Shown here one piece after another: positions 1-10,329 of a stretch of 64,000 bases of DNA. Source of the stretch: Micromonospora gifhornensis (GTDB taxonomy: Bacteria; Actinomycetota; Actinomycetes; Mycobacteriales; Micromonosporaceae); the NCBI RefSeq assembly GCF_016863515.1, contig NZ_BOPA01000033.1, forward strand, positions 1 through 64,000. Reading direction: 5' to 3'. How positions within the stretch are numbered: the stretch's first letter is position 1; each line of letters starts with the position of its first letter. The notes beneath the pieces were generated by a model. It saw only the letters and a program-made list of their open reading frames with translations, was not told where the DNA came from and searched no databases. Position numbers and translations under genes: made by a program.

Positions 1-60
1 CCCCACCCCCCTCCCCTCCCCGCCCCGCGCCCCACCCCCCCTCCCACCCCCTCCCCATCC

Positions 61-135
61 CCGCGATCTTGCACTTCTGGTCGCGGCATAAGGGGTGAAG
101 GGTGCATCTCGGCGACCACAAGTGCAAGATCGCGG
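61..135. repeat. Palindromic intergenic repeat, family A copy 1
   Basis: Perfect 16-bp arms (CCGCGATCTTGCACTT at 61-76 and its complement at 120-135) with a second inner pair TGGTCGC/GCGACCA at 78-84 and 112-118. Two more copies lie at 43.7-43.9 kb. The repeat is flanked by a C-rich tract (1-58) and a G-rich tract (138-183). There is no coding sign in 1-195. Its function is unknown; a REP/MITE-like element or a 3' processing or termination signal are both possible. Confidence 0.75.
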
Positions 136-183
136 AGTTGTGGGTGGGGTGGGGAGGGTGTGGGGGTCAGGGAGGGGTGGGGT

Positions 184-189
184 TAGAGT
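184..189 (+). promoter_or_regulatory. -10 box of a probable leaderless thyX promoter
   Basis: TAGAGT fits the actinobacterial TANNNT -10 pattern and is followed by exactly 6 nt before the ATG at 196, so transcription would begin at or next to the start codon. No convincing -35 is visible. This supports the start at 196 over the in-frame ATG at 205. Confidence 0.45.
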
Positions 190-195
190 CGCGGA

Positions 196-948
196 ATGCC
201 GGAGATGGTGCAGCCCCAGGTCAGGTTGATCGCGTGGACTCATTTTGAGCCGCCGCAGGACGTGCCGTGGTCGACGGACGCCGACGGCGGGCAGGCGCTC
301 GCCGAGTTCGCCGGGCGGGCCTGCTACCAGAGCTGGAAGAAGCCGAACCCGGCCACCGCCACCAACGCCGGTTACCTCGCGCACATCCTGGAGGTCGGGC
401 ACCTTTCCGTGCTGGAGCACGGGTCGGTCAGCTTCTACTTCACCGGGGTGTCCCGCTCGTTCACCCACGAGTTGATCCGGCACCGGCACTTCTCGTACTC
501 GCAGCTGTCCCAGCGGTACGTGCCGGAGCGGGACGCGGCGATGGTCGAGCCGCGGGTGATCGCCGAGGACCCGGAGCTGCACAAGCGGTTCGTCGAGGCC
601 GCGGAGGCGAGCGTACGGGCCTACAACGAGCTGTTGGAGGGGCTGGAGCGGCACTTCGTCGACGAGCCCAACCCGACGCTGCGGCGCAAGCAGGCACGTC
701 AGGCGGCCCGGGCCGTGCTGCCGAACGCCACCGAGACCCGGATCGTGGTGTCCGGCAACTACCGTGCCTGGCGGCACTTCATCGCGATGCGGGCCACCGA
801 GCACGCCGACGTGGAGATCCGCGAGCTGGCCGTGGAGTGCCTGCGGCAGTTGCAGCGGGTCGCGCCGAACGTCTTCGCCGACTTCGTCATCTCGACCCTG
901 CCCGACGGCACCGAGGTCGCGGCGAGCCCGCTCGCCGAGCAGTCCTGA
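196..948 (+). CDS. thyX: Flavin-dependent thymidylate synthase ThyX
   Basis: This is FAD-dependent thymidylate synthase, which makes dTMP from dUMP with methylenetetrahydrofolate and NADPH and is unrelated to ThyA. The 250-residue protein has the usual family length and carries the ThyX signature RHRx7S at residues 95-105 (RHRHFSYSQLS), with a typical C-terminal region containing ARAVLPNATET and NYRAWRHF. It is followed 82 bp downstream by dapA and then rnj, the same thyX-dapA-rnj order found in mycobacteria and other actinobacteria. A -10-like box 6 nt upstream suggests a leaderless mRNA. The cytoplasmic location and function are secure by family knowledge. Confidence 0.97.
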   Translation: MPEMVQPQVRLIAWTHFEPPQDVPWSTDADGGQALAEFAGRACYQSWKKPNPATATNAGYLAHILEVGHLSVLEHGSVSFYFTGVSRSFTHELIRHRHFSYSQLSQRYVPERDAAMVEPRVIAEDPELHKRFVEAAEASVRAYNELLEGLERHFVDEPNPTLRRKQARQAARAVLPNATETRIVVSGNYRAWRHFIAMRATEHADVEIRELAVECLRQLQRVAPNVFADFVISTLPDGTEVAASPLAEQS

Positions 949-1018
949 GCGGGTTCAGGGCGCTGCCCGCCCGGGGCGCATGCCACCCTTCCCCGGCAGT
1001 CCTCCAGCCGCTGTCCGA

Positions 1019-1024
1019 TAGGTT
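1019..1024 (+). promoter_or_regulatory. -10 box of a probable leaderless dapA promoter
   Basis: TAGGTT lies exactly 6 nt before the dapA ATG at 1031, the same spacing as at thyX, ftsK and nei2. There is no Shine-Dalgarno sequence in front of dapA, which fits leaderless initiation. Confidence 0.4.
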
Positions 1025-1030
1025 GTCACC

Positions 1031-1957
1031 ATGACGCACGACCACGTTGACGCCCCGGCACGGGCGGTGTCCCGTCCCTTCGGCCGGGTGATCACCGCCA
1101 TGGTGACCCCGTTCACCGCTGAGGGCACGCTCGACCTGGACGGCGCCGCGCGGCTGGCGAACCATCTCGTCGCGGAGCAGGGCAACGACGCGCTGGTGAT
1201 CAACGGCACCACCGGCGAGTCGCCGACCACCACGGAGGCTGAGAAGGAACAGCTGATCCGCACCGTGGTGGAGGCCGTGGGGGACCGGGCGCGGGTGCTG
1301 GCCGGGGTGGGCACCAACGACACCCGGCACACCATCGAGCTGGCCGCCTCGGCGGAGAAGGCCGGTGCGCACGGGCTGCTGGTGGTCACCCCGTACTACA
1401 ACAAGCCGCCCCAGGCGGGGCTGCTGCGACACTTCACCGCGGTGGCCGACGCCACCGGGCTGCCGGTGATGCTGTACGACATTCCGCACCGCTCCGGTGT
1501 GCCGATCGAGACCGAGACCCTGGTCCGGCTCGCCGAGCACGGCCGCATCGTCGCGGTGAAGGACGCCAAGGGCGACCTGACCGCCACCAGTTGGGTCACC
1601 AGCCGTACGGACCTGGCGTACTACAGTGGCGAGGACTCGCTCACGCTGCCTGCGTTGGCTGTCGGTGCCGTCGGCGTGGTCGGCACCTCGACGCACTTCA
1701 GCGGCGCGGACACCAAGCGGATGATCGAGGCGTACGACGCAGGGGACATGTCGACCGCGTTGACCCTGCACCGTCGACTGCTGCCGCTGTTCACCGGGAT
1801 CTTCCGTACCCAGGGCACCATCCTGGTCAAGGCCGGCCTGACCGTGCAGGGCCTGCCGGCCGGCCCGGTCCGTTCGCCGTTGGTGGACGCCACCGAGGAC
1901 CAGGTGGCTCAGCTGCGCGCCGACTGCGCAGCAGCGGGCCTACCACTTCCCGAATGA
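1031..1957 (+). CDS. dapA: 4-hydroxy-tetrahydrodipicolinate synthase DapA
   Basis: DapA condenses pyruvate with aspartate semialdehyde, the first committed step of lysine and diaminopimelate synthesis, which feeds the cell wall. The 308-residue TIM barrel shows the substrate-binding NGTTGE loop (GTTGE at 59-63), the YYNKP motif (122-126) with the catalytic tyrosine, and the Schiff-base lysine in VAVKDAKGD (about K177). It lies between thyX and rnj, all on the plus strand and close together (53 bp to rnj). There is no Shine-Dalgarno; a TAGGTT box 6 nt before the ATG suggests its own promoter and a leaderless transcript. Confidence 0.97.
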   Translation: MTHDHVDAPARAVSRPFGRVITAMVTPFTAEGTLDLDGAARLANHLVAEQGNDALVINGTTGESPTTTEAEKEQLIRTVVEAVGDRARVLAGVGTNDTRHTIELAASAEKAGAHGLLVVTPYYNKPPQAGLLRHFTAVADATGLPVMLYDIPHRSGVPIETETLVRLAEHGRIVAVKDAKGDLTATSWVTSRTDLAYYSGEDSLTLPALAVGAVGVVGTSTHFSGADTKRMIEAYDAGDMSTALTLHRRLLPLFTGIFRTQGTILVKAGLTVQGLPAGPVRSPLVDATEDQVAQLRADCAAAGLPLPE

Positions 1958-2009
1958 TCAAACGACCGGACGGACGCCGGGTGACGGCGTCACAGAATGA
2001 GGTGAGCGC

Positions 2010-3701
<1,692 letters not shown>

Positions 3702-3771
3702 ACCGCTCGGACCTTTCGCCCGTACTCCGACCCGGCAGGCGTGCCCGCGCCTGCCGGGAGGAGCGTGGCGG

Positions 3772-4953
3772 ATGGACCGCAGAAGATTGACAGCCATCGG
3801 TGTCGTGGTGGCCGCGGTGGGCGCGGCGGCGGCGGTGACCCTGCCGTCGTTCGCCGGTGACAGCGGTGCGCCGCGGGTGCCGGCCGGTCAGGCGGTGGAG
3901 GGTGCCGACCCGCAGGTGGTCGAGGCGCTGCGCCGGGATCTGGGCCTCGACGAGACCCAGGTCGCGGCCCGGCTGAAGACCGAACGCTGGGCCACCGGCG
4001 TGGTCGACCAGCTCCGGACGGAGCTGGGTGCGGACTACGGCGGCAGTTGGCTCAGCGCCGACGGCAGTCAGTTGAACGTGGCGGTCGCCGACCCGGCCGA
4101 GGCGGCGCGGGTCCGTGCCGCCGGGGCGGTGCCGAAGGTGGTCGAGCGCGGGGTCGGGCAGCTCGACGCGCTCAAGACCAGAATGGACCGCAGCGCCGCC
4201 CGCGCCCAGCAGGTCTCCGGCTGGTACGTCGACGTCGCCTCGAACAGCCTCGTGGTGCTCGCCCAGCCGGGTGCCGAGGCGGCCGGGTGGCGGTTCGTGG
4301 CTCGCGCCGGGGTGCCGCGGCAGGCGGTCCGGATGGCCACCGAGGAACAGCCGCGACTCTTCGCCGACGTACGTGGCGGTGAGCCGTTCTTCGTCGGCGC
4401 GGGGCGTTGCTCGGTCGGCTTCGCGGTGGTCGGCGGCTACGTCACCGCCGGGCACTGCGGCCGGGTCGGTGCCCGCACCTCCGGCGCGGACGGGGAGTTG
4501 CAGGGCGTCTTCCGGTCCTCCTCGTTCCCCGGCGACGACTGGGCCTTCGTGCAGGTCAACAGCAACACGCGGGTGCTGCCGGAGGTGACCGACTTCCGGG
4601 GCGGCATCGCCCGGGTCGCCGGCTCGCGGGAGGTGCCCGCCGGTTCGTCGATCTGCCGGTCCGGCTCCACCACGGGGGTCCGCTGCGGCACCGTGCAGGC
4701 ACGCAACGCCACAGTGCGCTACCCGGAGGGGCTGGTCAGCGGGCTGGTCCGGACCAACGTGTGCGCCGAACCCGGCGACTCCGGCGGCTCGTGGATCTCG
4801 GGCAACCAGGCCCAGGGCGTCACCTCCGGTGGCTCGGGTGACTGCATCCGTGGCGGCACCACGTTCTACCAGCCGATCAACGAGATCCTGCAACGCAACA
4901 ACCTGACCCTGCTCACCACGCAGAACTTCCGCGCCCTGAGCGGCCAGCGCTGA
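3772..4953 (+). CDS. Secreted S1 family serine protease with prodomain
   Basis: This is a chymotrypsin-like protease resembling the alpha-lytic/streptogrisin group. An N-terminal signal segment (about residues 1-29, basic start then Ala/Val-rich core) is followed by a prodomain-like region (about 40-195) and a catalytic domain. The catalytic triad is visible as TAGHCG (H228), GDDW (D255 or D256) and GDSGGS (S337). Cysteines near 218/229 and 301/309 probably pair as in streptogrisins. The start is set by a strong GGGAGGAG about 10 nt upstream. The neighbours do not hint at a specific substrate. It is probably exported and self-processed (family knowledge). A terminator hairpin follows at once. 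Confidence 0.9.
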   Translation: MDRRRLTAIGVVVAAVGAAAAVTLPSFAGDSGAPRVPAGQAVEGADPQVVEALRRDLGLDETQVAARLKTERWATGVVDQLRTELGADYGGSWLSADGSQLNVAVADPAEAARVRAAGAVPKVVERGVGQLDALKTRMDRSAARAQQVSGWYVDVASNSLVVLAQPGAEAAGWRFVARAGVPRQAVRMATEEQPRLFADVRGGEPFFVGAGRCSVGFAVVGGYVTAGHCGRVGARTSGADGELQGVFRSSSFPGDDWAFVQVNSNTRVLPEVTDFRGGIARVAGSREVPAGSSICRSGSTTGVRCGTVQARNATVRYPEGLVSGLVRTNVCAEPGDSGGSWISGNQAQGVTSGGSGDCIRGGTTFYQPINEILQRNNLTLLTTQNFRALSGQR

Positions 4954-4958
4954 TCTGC

Positions 4959-4992
4959 CGGGCCCGGCCGGCACACACGCCGGTCGGGCCCG
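4959..4992 (+). terminator. Terminator hairpin after the S1 protease
   Basis: A 14-bp GC-rich stem (CGGGCCCGGCCGGC pairing with 4979-4992, one G-T pair) with a 6-nt ACACAC loop lies 5 bp after the stop codon. There is no U-tract, as is common in high-GC actinobacteria. Confidence 0.7.
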
Positions 4993-5086
4993 CTCGCGGC
5001 TTGGGCCAACGGGCGGGGTCCGCTCGCTGCGGTAGGAGCAGGCACGCGCCGGCGACGACAAGGCCGGGTCCGAGCGTCGGCGGGGG

Positions 5087-6790
5087 TCAGGGCAGGGCGG
5101 CGACCGCCTCGGCGTACGCGACGCCGGTCCGTACCGCCGCGTCGACCAGGACTGTCACCTGGGCCGGGGCCACCCCGTACGCCAGGTCCGTGGCCACCTC
5201 ACCGGCCAACACCAGCTCACCGTCACCGGGATCGTGCACGTACGCCTTGGGCAGCAGCCGGTCCCGGTTCCAGCCGTTGCAGAAGGCGTACGCCTCGGCG
5301 CGGCGGGCCGCCGGCAGCCGACGGTCGGCGACCACCCGCGCGTGCAGCACGTCGCCGCGTTCCCCGGCCCGCCGGAACTGGATCACCGCGTCGCCCCAGC
5401 GCCCGAGCACCGTGCCGGCGCTGTCGAGGGCGTAGCGGTCGCCCCGCCGATCCAACACGGTGGTGATCATCGTCACGGAGAGCGCCCCCAACTCCTCCTC
5501 GGCCATGCCCCGGCGCTCGCCCGTCGTCCCGTCGCGCACCCCGCCGTCCGACCAGGGCGCGCCCGCCGGCTCGTCGTCACCCGCCGGTTCGCCGTCCACC
5601 GACTCGCCGGCATCCACCGGTTCGCCGTCGATCGGCTCATCGTCGACCGGTTCGTCGGCGGGGAGAGGCACCGGCGGGGCCGACGGTCGTTCGGCCAGCC
5701 AGGCAGCCATCCGGCCGGACTGGTGTCCGGTGCCGTTGCGGGCGTCGAAGCTGCCGGCCAACTCGGTGGCCACCGCGAGCAGTTCCGCGCCGAGGGCCGC
5801 CACCGTGACCGTCGCGGCGGACCGCCCGTGGTAGGCCGGTCGGTGCACCGTTCGATCGGCGCGCTGCTCGGCGGCCAGGGTGCAGATCAGCGCGCCCGCC
5901 GTGGCGAACTCCATCACGGCCAGGTCGTCGTGCGGCTGGTCGAGCCGGGGCACCTGCTCGACGAGGATCTCCAGCCCACGGTCGAGGTGGCCGCCGAGCG
6001 CGCAGAACCGCAGATGGGTGGCGAGGTGGTCGAACCCGTCCGGGGCGACGCGGTGTCGACGGTACGCCCGCACGTGCGCCTGCGCCGCCCGCTGCGCCGT
6101 GCCCGCCCGCAGCCACGGCAGCAACGCAGCCGCCAACGCGGCCTCCGGCTGGGCGGTGCACCCGACCGTACCGTCGAGCAGAGGTTCGACGGCGGCGAGC
6201 GCCTCGGCCCAGTCACCCCAGCCGGCGAGCAGTTCGGCCTGGCGTACCGGCAGGCAGTCGGGGCAGCCGGCGGCCGGGTCCGGGCCGGCGGTCCGCCACC
6301 GTCGCAGCCAGTGTCGGGCGGCGGGCTCGTCGCCGACGTGATCGGCGATGCGGCAGCGCAGCTGGGCGACGAGGGCTCCGCCGTCGTCGCACGTCGGGTC
6401 GTCCAGCCCGTCCAGTACGGTCCGGGCCTGGTCGAGGCCGATGCGGGAGGTGCCGAGCAGGGCCTCGACGGCGTACCGCTGGTAGCGGCGCAGCATCTCG
6501 TCGTCCGGTCCGACGGGACGCGTGCCGTCGTCGGGGCGCTGCGGCCGGCGGGCCGTGTCGAGGCAACGCCGGACGGGCTCGAAGAGCCGCCACCGTTGGC
6601 CGCCGCGCAGGTGGGCCTCGACCAGTTCGGCCCAGGCGTCCATCGCGGTCCCGGCATCGCCGGTGGCCTCGGCGAGGGCGGCGACCCGTTCCAGTTCGGC
6701 GATACGCGCCTCGCCGTCCGGCATGTCACGCGCGTCGGCCAGCAGGTCGGCGGGGCCCCGGTCGGCCCGTCCGTCGCCCGGCGTCGACAT
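5087..6790 (-). CDS. YbjN-domain protein with TPR-like N-terminal region
   Basis: The protein has 567 residues from the ATG at 6790, which lies 35 bp after the upstream YbjN gene. Residues about 20-330 are an Ala/Leu-rich helical region like a tetratricopeptide array with several Cys and Trp residues. Then comes an acidic linker built of repeated (P)-V/I-D-x-E steps (about residues 390-430). The C-terminal 130 residues are a YbjN-type domain with the FCNGWNRDRLLPKAYVHD core, which is nearly the same as in the neighbouring gene (FCNGWNRDRFWPKAFVHV). YbjN proteins resemble type III secretion chaperones; the biochemical role here is unknown. The paralogous domain suggests a local duplication fused to a helical scaffold. 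Confidence 0.7.
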   Translation of the reverse strand: MSTPGDGRADRGPADLLADARDMPDGEARIAELERVAALAEATGDAGTAMDAWAELVEAHLRGGQRWRLFEPVRRCLDTARRPQRPDDGTRPVGPDDEMLRRYQRYAVEALLGTSRIGLDQARTVLDGLDDPTCDDGGALVAQLRCRIADHVGDEPAARHWLRRWRTAGPDPAAGCPDCLPVRQAELLAGWGDWAEALAAVEPLLDGTVGCTAQPEAALAAALLPWLRAGTAQRAAQAHVRAYRRHRVAPDGFDHLATHLRFCALGGHLDRGLEILVEQVPRLDQPHDDLAVMEFATAGALICTLAAEQRADRTVHRPAYHGRSAATVTVAALGAELLAVATELAGSFDARNGTGHQSGRMAAWLAERPSAPPVPLPADEPVDDEPIDGEPVDAGESVDGEPAGDDEPAGAPWSDGGVRDGTTGERRGMAEEELGALSVTMITTVLDRRGDRYALDSAGTVLGRWGDAVIQFRRAGERGDVLHARVVADRRLPAARRAEAYAFCNGWNRDRLLPKAYVHDPGDGELVLAGEVATDLAYGVAPAQVTVLVDAAVRTGVAYAEAVAALP

Positions 6791-6825
6791 CCGTGGTCGG
6801 CTGCGGCGGCCGGTGGCCCACCCGC

Positions 6826-7305
6826 TCACCGGGGTGCCGTCCCCAGGATCCGCCCCACCTCGGTGGCCAGCCCGCAGCCGGTGACGATGCCCCGGTCGAG
6901 CAGGCGGTCCAGTTGATGCGGTGTCACCCCCCGTTCCAGGTCGGTGATGACCTCGCCGCAGATCCGGGCCTGCCCGGCGTCGTCGACGTGCACGAACGCC
7001 TTCGGCCAGAACCGATCCCGGTTCCAGCCGTTGCAGAACTCGTGCAGCCTCGGTACGAGGTCCACCGGGAAGGTGTGCGTGGCGACCGTACGGACCTGGA
7101 GCAGCTCTCCGAGGTCGCCGGCGCGCAGGAACCAGATGTGCGCCTCGGCCCACCGTCCGACCAGGTTGCCGCCGGCGTCGGTGGTGACCGCGTGCCCCCG
7201 GTTGGCGAGCACCGCGGCGACCAGGTCGTGGGTCAACGGTCGTAGCGTGTCCGGATGCCCGGCCAGCGGGCCGTCCAGACCGTCGTCGTACTCCGGCGAC
7301 GCCAT
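6826..7305 (-). CDS. YbjN domain-containing protein
   Basis: This 159-residue stand-alone YbjN-domain protein has LTHDLVAAVLANRG at the start of the fold and the hallmark FCNGWNRDRFWPKAFVHV near residues 95-112. It is the first gene of a two-gene minus-strand unit; the second gene (5087-6790) carries a related C-terminal YbjN domain. Actinobacterial YbjN proteins are widespread but poorly characterised, so the role is unknown; it may act as a small chaperone-like or regulatory partner (inference). It is divergent from ftsK, with 113 bp between the starts. Confidence 0.75.
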   Translation of the reverse strand: MASPEYDDGLDGPLAGHPDTLRPLTHDLVAAVLANRGHAVTTDAGGNLVGRWAEAHIWFLRAGDLGELLQVRTVATHTFPVDLVPRLHEFCNGWNRDRFWPKAFVHVDDAGQARICGEVITDLERGVTPHQLDRLLDRGIVTGCGLATEVGRILGTAPR

Positions 7306-7406
7306 CGGGCATCCCTTCGCCAGGCAAATATCACGGCAGGTGGCGGGGACCGCGTTGCGACACGCGGAGCCGACCAGGAAGACCGGCGTATCGCGGGACC
7401 CGCCGT

Positions 7407-7412
7407 TACGGT
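7407..7412 (+). promoter_or_regulatory. -10 box of a probable leaderless ftsK promoter
   Basis: TACGGT is followed by 6 nt and then the ftsK ATG at 7419. No Shine-Dalgarno is present. This is the same arrangement as thyX and dapA. Confidence 0.4.
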
Positions 7413-7418
7413 GATGCT

Positions 7419-9863
7419 ATGGCGGGCCGTACCTCTCAAGCGAGCCGGCGACGCGGCGCGTCGCCGCGTGCTGGCGCGAACAGTCGTGCCCGTCAACCGG
7501 CGAAGAAGGCCGCCCCGGCGCGGCGTCGCACCACCTCGCGGGGCCCCGGTCCGGCCGCCTACGTCGGTCGCGCGATCGGGGCACTGTGGATGGGCCTCGC
7601 CCACGGCGTCGGCTGGGCGGTACGCACCGTCGGCCGGCAGGCCGCCTCGGCCCGTGACCTGGACCCGGAGCACCGCCGTGACGGCGCCGGGCTGCTGATG
7701 ATCGGCCTCGCCCTGCTCAGCGCGGCAGCCCTCTGGTTCTCCGCCGCCGGGCCGGTCGGGGCCCGCCTGGCCGACACGGTCCGGCTCTTCCTCGGCGCCA
7801 TCTCCGTGGTGGTGCCGGTGCTGCTCGGCATCGGTGCCTGGCGGCTGATGCGCCAGCCCGGTGACCCCGAGCACCGCGGCCGGGGCTGGATCGGCTGGGG
7901 TTCCATGCTGGTCGCCACCGCCGCGATGCTGCACATCGGTCAACAGCCGGGTGACCCGGGTGAGCGCGACTTCGCCGGTGGCCTGGTCGGCGCGGGTGTG
8001 GGCAGCGTGTTGGAACGGGCGGTCACCGCCTGGGTCGCGGTACCGCTGCTGATCCTGCTGCTGGTGTTCGGCCTGCTCGTGGTCACCGCCACGCCGATCA
8101 ACAAGATCCCTGAGCGGCTCGGCCTGCTCGCCGGCAGCGTGATCGGCCAGACCGGACAGGACACCGACGAGCCGGCCGCCACGCCGGCCCGGCGTCGCCC
8201 CGCGAAGCGGACCCCGCCGCCGCTCGACCCGGACGACTTCGACGACCCGGGCGATGTGGATCTCCAGGAGACCATCGTCCTGCCGCGCAAGCCGCCGTCG
8301 CGGGTGCCGGCGAGCCGCAAGCCGGCCGAGCCGCCGGAGCATTCGCCGGCACCGACCCGGGCCGAGCAGCTCGCGCTTACCGGCCTGGCCGGCGACTACA
8401 CCCTGCCACCGGCGAACATGCTGGGCAGCGGGGCCGCGCCGAAGACCCGCAGCAAGGCCAACGACGAGGTGATCGCCGCGCTGACCGGTGTCTTCGAACA
8501 GTTCGACGTGGACGCCGCGGTGACCGGCTTCACCCGGGGCCCGACGGTCACCCGCTACGAGGTCGAGCTCGGCCACGGCGTGAAGGTCGAGCGGATCACT
8601 CAGCTCTCCCGCAACATCGCGTACGCGGTGAAGTCGCCGGACGTCCGCATCCTCAGTCCGATTCCGGGCAAGAGTGCCGTCGGCGTGGAGATCCCGAACA
8701 CCGATCCGGAGAACGTGGCCCTCGGCGACGTGCTGCGCTCCCGCGCCGCCACCAGCGACCACCATCCGATGGTGGTCGCTCTCGGCAAGGACATCGAGGG
8801 CGGCTACGTGGTGGCCAACCTGGCGAAGATGCCGCACATCCTGATCGCGGGCGCCACCGGCGCGGGCAAGTCGAGCTGCCTCAACTCGCTGCTGGTGTCC
8901 ATCCTGACCCGGGCCACGCCGGACGAGGTGCGGCTGCTGCTGATCGACCCGAAGCGGGTCGAGATGACCGGCTACGAGGGCATCCCGCACCTGGTCACCC
9001 CGATCGTGACAAACGCGAAGAAGGCCGCCGACTCGCTGGAGTGGGTGGTCCGCGAGATGGACATGCGCTACGACGACCTGGCCGCCAACGGCGTCCGGCA
9101 CATCGACGACTTCAACCGCAAGGTGCGCAACGGTGAGATCAAGGCGCCGCCGGGCAGCGAGCGGGAGATCCGGCCGTACCCGTACCTGCTGGTGATCGTC
9201 GACGAGTTGGCCGACCTGATGATGGTCGCCCCCCGTGACGTGGAGGACTCCGTCGTCCGGATCACGCAGTTGGCCCGGGCCGCCGGTATCCACCTGGTGC
9301 TGGCCACCCAGCGGCCGAGCGTGGACGTGGTGACGGGCCTGATCAAGGCCAACGTGCCGTCCCGGTTGGCGTTCGCCACCTCCTCGCTGGCCGACTCGCG
9401 GGTCATCCTCGACCAGCCGGGTGCGGAGAAGCTGCTGGGCCGCGGCGACGGGCTGTTCCTGCCGATGGGCGCCTCGAAGCCGATCCGCATCCAGGGTGCC
9501 TGGGTCACCGAGCGCGAGATCAACGACGTGGTGAAGTTCTGCAAGGACCAGCGCGAACCGGAGTTCCGTCCGGACGTGCTGGCTCCCGCGCAGGACAGCA
9601 AGAAGAAGATCGACGAGGACATCGGCGACGACCTGGACCTGCTGGTGCAGGCGGTCGAGTTGGTGGTCACCTCGCAGTTCGGCTCGACCTCGATGCTCCA
9701 GCGCAAGCTGCGGGTCGGCTTCGCCAAGGCGGGCCGGCTGATGGACCTGATGGAGACCCGGGGCGTGGTCGGCCCCTCGGAGGGCTCCAAGGCCCGCGAC
9801 GTGCTTGTCAAGCCGGACGAGTTGGAAGAGGTCCTGGCGGGCCTGCGCGGCGACGAGGACTGA
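7419..9863 (+). CDS. ftsK: DNA translocase FtsK/SpoIIIE
   Basis: This is a septum-anchored ATP-driven DNA pump that moves chromosomes at division or sporulation septation. The 814-residue protein has a basic N-terminal tail (about 1-50), membrane segments between about 85 and 225, a linker rich in Pro and acidic residues (about 245-320), an FtsK alpha/beta motor with Walker A GATGAGKSS beginning at about residue 478 and Walker B-like LLVIVDELADL, and a C-terminal winged-helix gamma domain (about 730-800, STSMLQRKLRVGFAKAGRLMDLME) that would read KOPS-like sequences. Gene order ftsK then pgsA, clgR and pspA parallels M. tuberculosis. A 30-bp tandem repeat follows the stop. Confidence 0.96.
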   Translation: MAGRTSQASRRRGASPRAGANSRARQPAKKAAPARRRTTSRGPGPAAYVGRAIGALWMGLAHGVGWAVRTVGRQAASARDLDPEHRRDGAGLLMIGLALLSAAALWFSAAGPVGARLADTVRLFLGAISVVVPVLLGIGAWRLMRQPGDPEHRGRGWIGWGSMLVATAAMLHIGQQPGDPGERDFAGGLVGAGVGSVLERAVTAWVAVPLLILLLVFGLLVVTATPINKIPERLGLLAGSVIGQTGQDTDEPAATPARRRPAKRTPPPLDPDDFDDPGDVDLQETIVLPRKPPSRVPASRKPAEPPEHSPAPTRAEQLALTGLAGDYTLPPANMLGSGAAPKTRSKANDEVIAALTGVFEQFDVDAAVTGFTRGPTVTRYEVELGHGVKVERITQLSRNIAYAVKSPDVRILSPIPGKSAVGVEIPNTDPENVALGDVLRSRAATSDHHPMVVALGKDIEGGYVVANLAKMPHILIAGATGAGKSSCLNSLLVSILTRATPDEVRLLLIDPKRVEMTGYEGIPHLVTPIVTNAKKAADSLEWVVREMDMRYDDLAANGVRHIDDFNRKVRNGEIKAPPGSEREIRPYPYLLVIVDELADLMMVAPRDVEDSVVRITQLARAAGIHLVLATQRPSVDVVTGLIKANVPSRLAFATSSLADSRVILDQPGAEKLLGRGDGLFLPMGASKPIRIQGAWVTEREINDVVKFCKDQREPEFRPDVLAPAQDSKKKIDEDIGDDLDLLVQAVELVVTSQFGSTSMLQRKLRVGFAKAGRLMDLMETRGVVGPSEGSKARDVLVKPDELEEVLAGLRGDED

Positions 9864-9870
9864 CCGCCGA

Positions 9871-9960
9871 CAGCGGCCGACCGGCGGCGAGGACCGCCGA
9901 CGGTGACCGACCGGCGGCGAGGACCGCCGGCAGCGGCCGATCGGGCGGCAGCGGCCGATC
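9871..9960. repeat. 30-bp tandem repeat behind ftsK
   Basis: Three consecutive units start at 9871, 9901 and 9931. The first two share CCGACCGGCGGCGAGGACCG exactly; the third is degenerate. The unit resembles the last codons of ftsK plus its stop region, so it looks like a local slippage expansion. No coding potential is apparent. Confidence 0.65.
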
Positions 9961-9976
9961 CTGCCGCAGACATGCC

Positions 9977-10007
9977 ACGGGCCCGCCGCGTGTCGCGGCG
10001 GGCCCGT
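9977..10007. terminator. Bidirectional terminator between ftsK and 10020 gene
   Basis: A perfect 14-bp stem (ACGGGCCCGCCGCG with its complement at 9994-10007) and a 3-nt loop lie between two convergent genes, so the hairpin can serve both strands. Confidence 0.7.
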
Positions 10008-10019
10008 CGTGCTGGTGGG

Positions 10020-10247
10020 TCAGAGCGCGTTGAGGATCAACATGCTGAGCAGCATGGCGACCACGTTGGCGCCGGCGGCGTACCAGCCGAGTGGCTTGTC
10101 GCCGAGCACCGCGCCGACGACACCGAGGACCAGACCGATGACTCCGAAGAGAATCGGATTGAGCAGCAACGCGAGAACCGCGCACACGAAGCCCACGATG
10201 GTGCAGATGCGGGCGGCGCTGGTCGAACGAACGGTGCTGGTGGCCAT
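10020..10247 (-). CDS. Small membrane protein of unknown function
   Basis: This 75-residue protein has two or three hydrophobic segments (about residues 14-47 and 54-74) and a glycine-rich first hairpin (VIGLVLGVVGAVLG). The N-terminus is short, polar and basic. Its length and composition resemble DUF4190-like small membrane proteins of actinobacteria, but I cannot assign a family with certainty. The upstream minus-strand neighbour is the Gdx exporter (82 bp away, ending at 10330), so it could be co-transcribed with it. It ends just before a strong terminator. Confidence 0.6.
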   Translation of the reverse strand: MATSTVRSTSAARICTIVGFVCAVLALLLNPILFGVIGLVLGVVGAVLGDKPLGWYAAGANVVAMLLSMLILNAL

Positions 10248-10329
10248 GTCTGCCTCCGGATGGTGAGTCTGCGTCTGCCGTCCGGTCTCTACCCACTGGT
10301 GCGGTTCGTCACGCCACCGGTGCCGGAGA

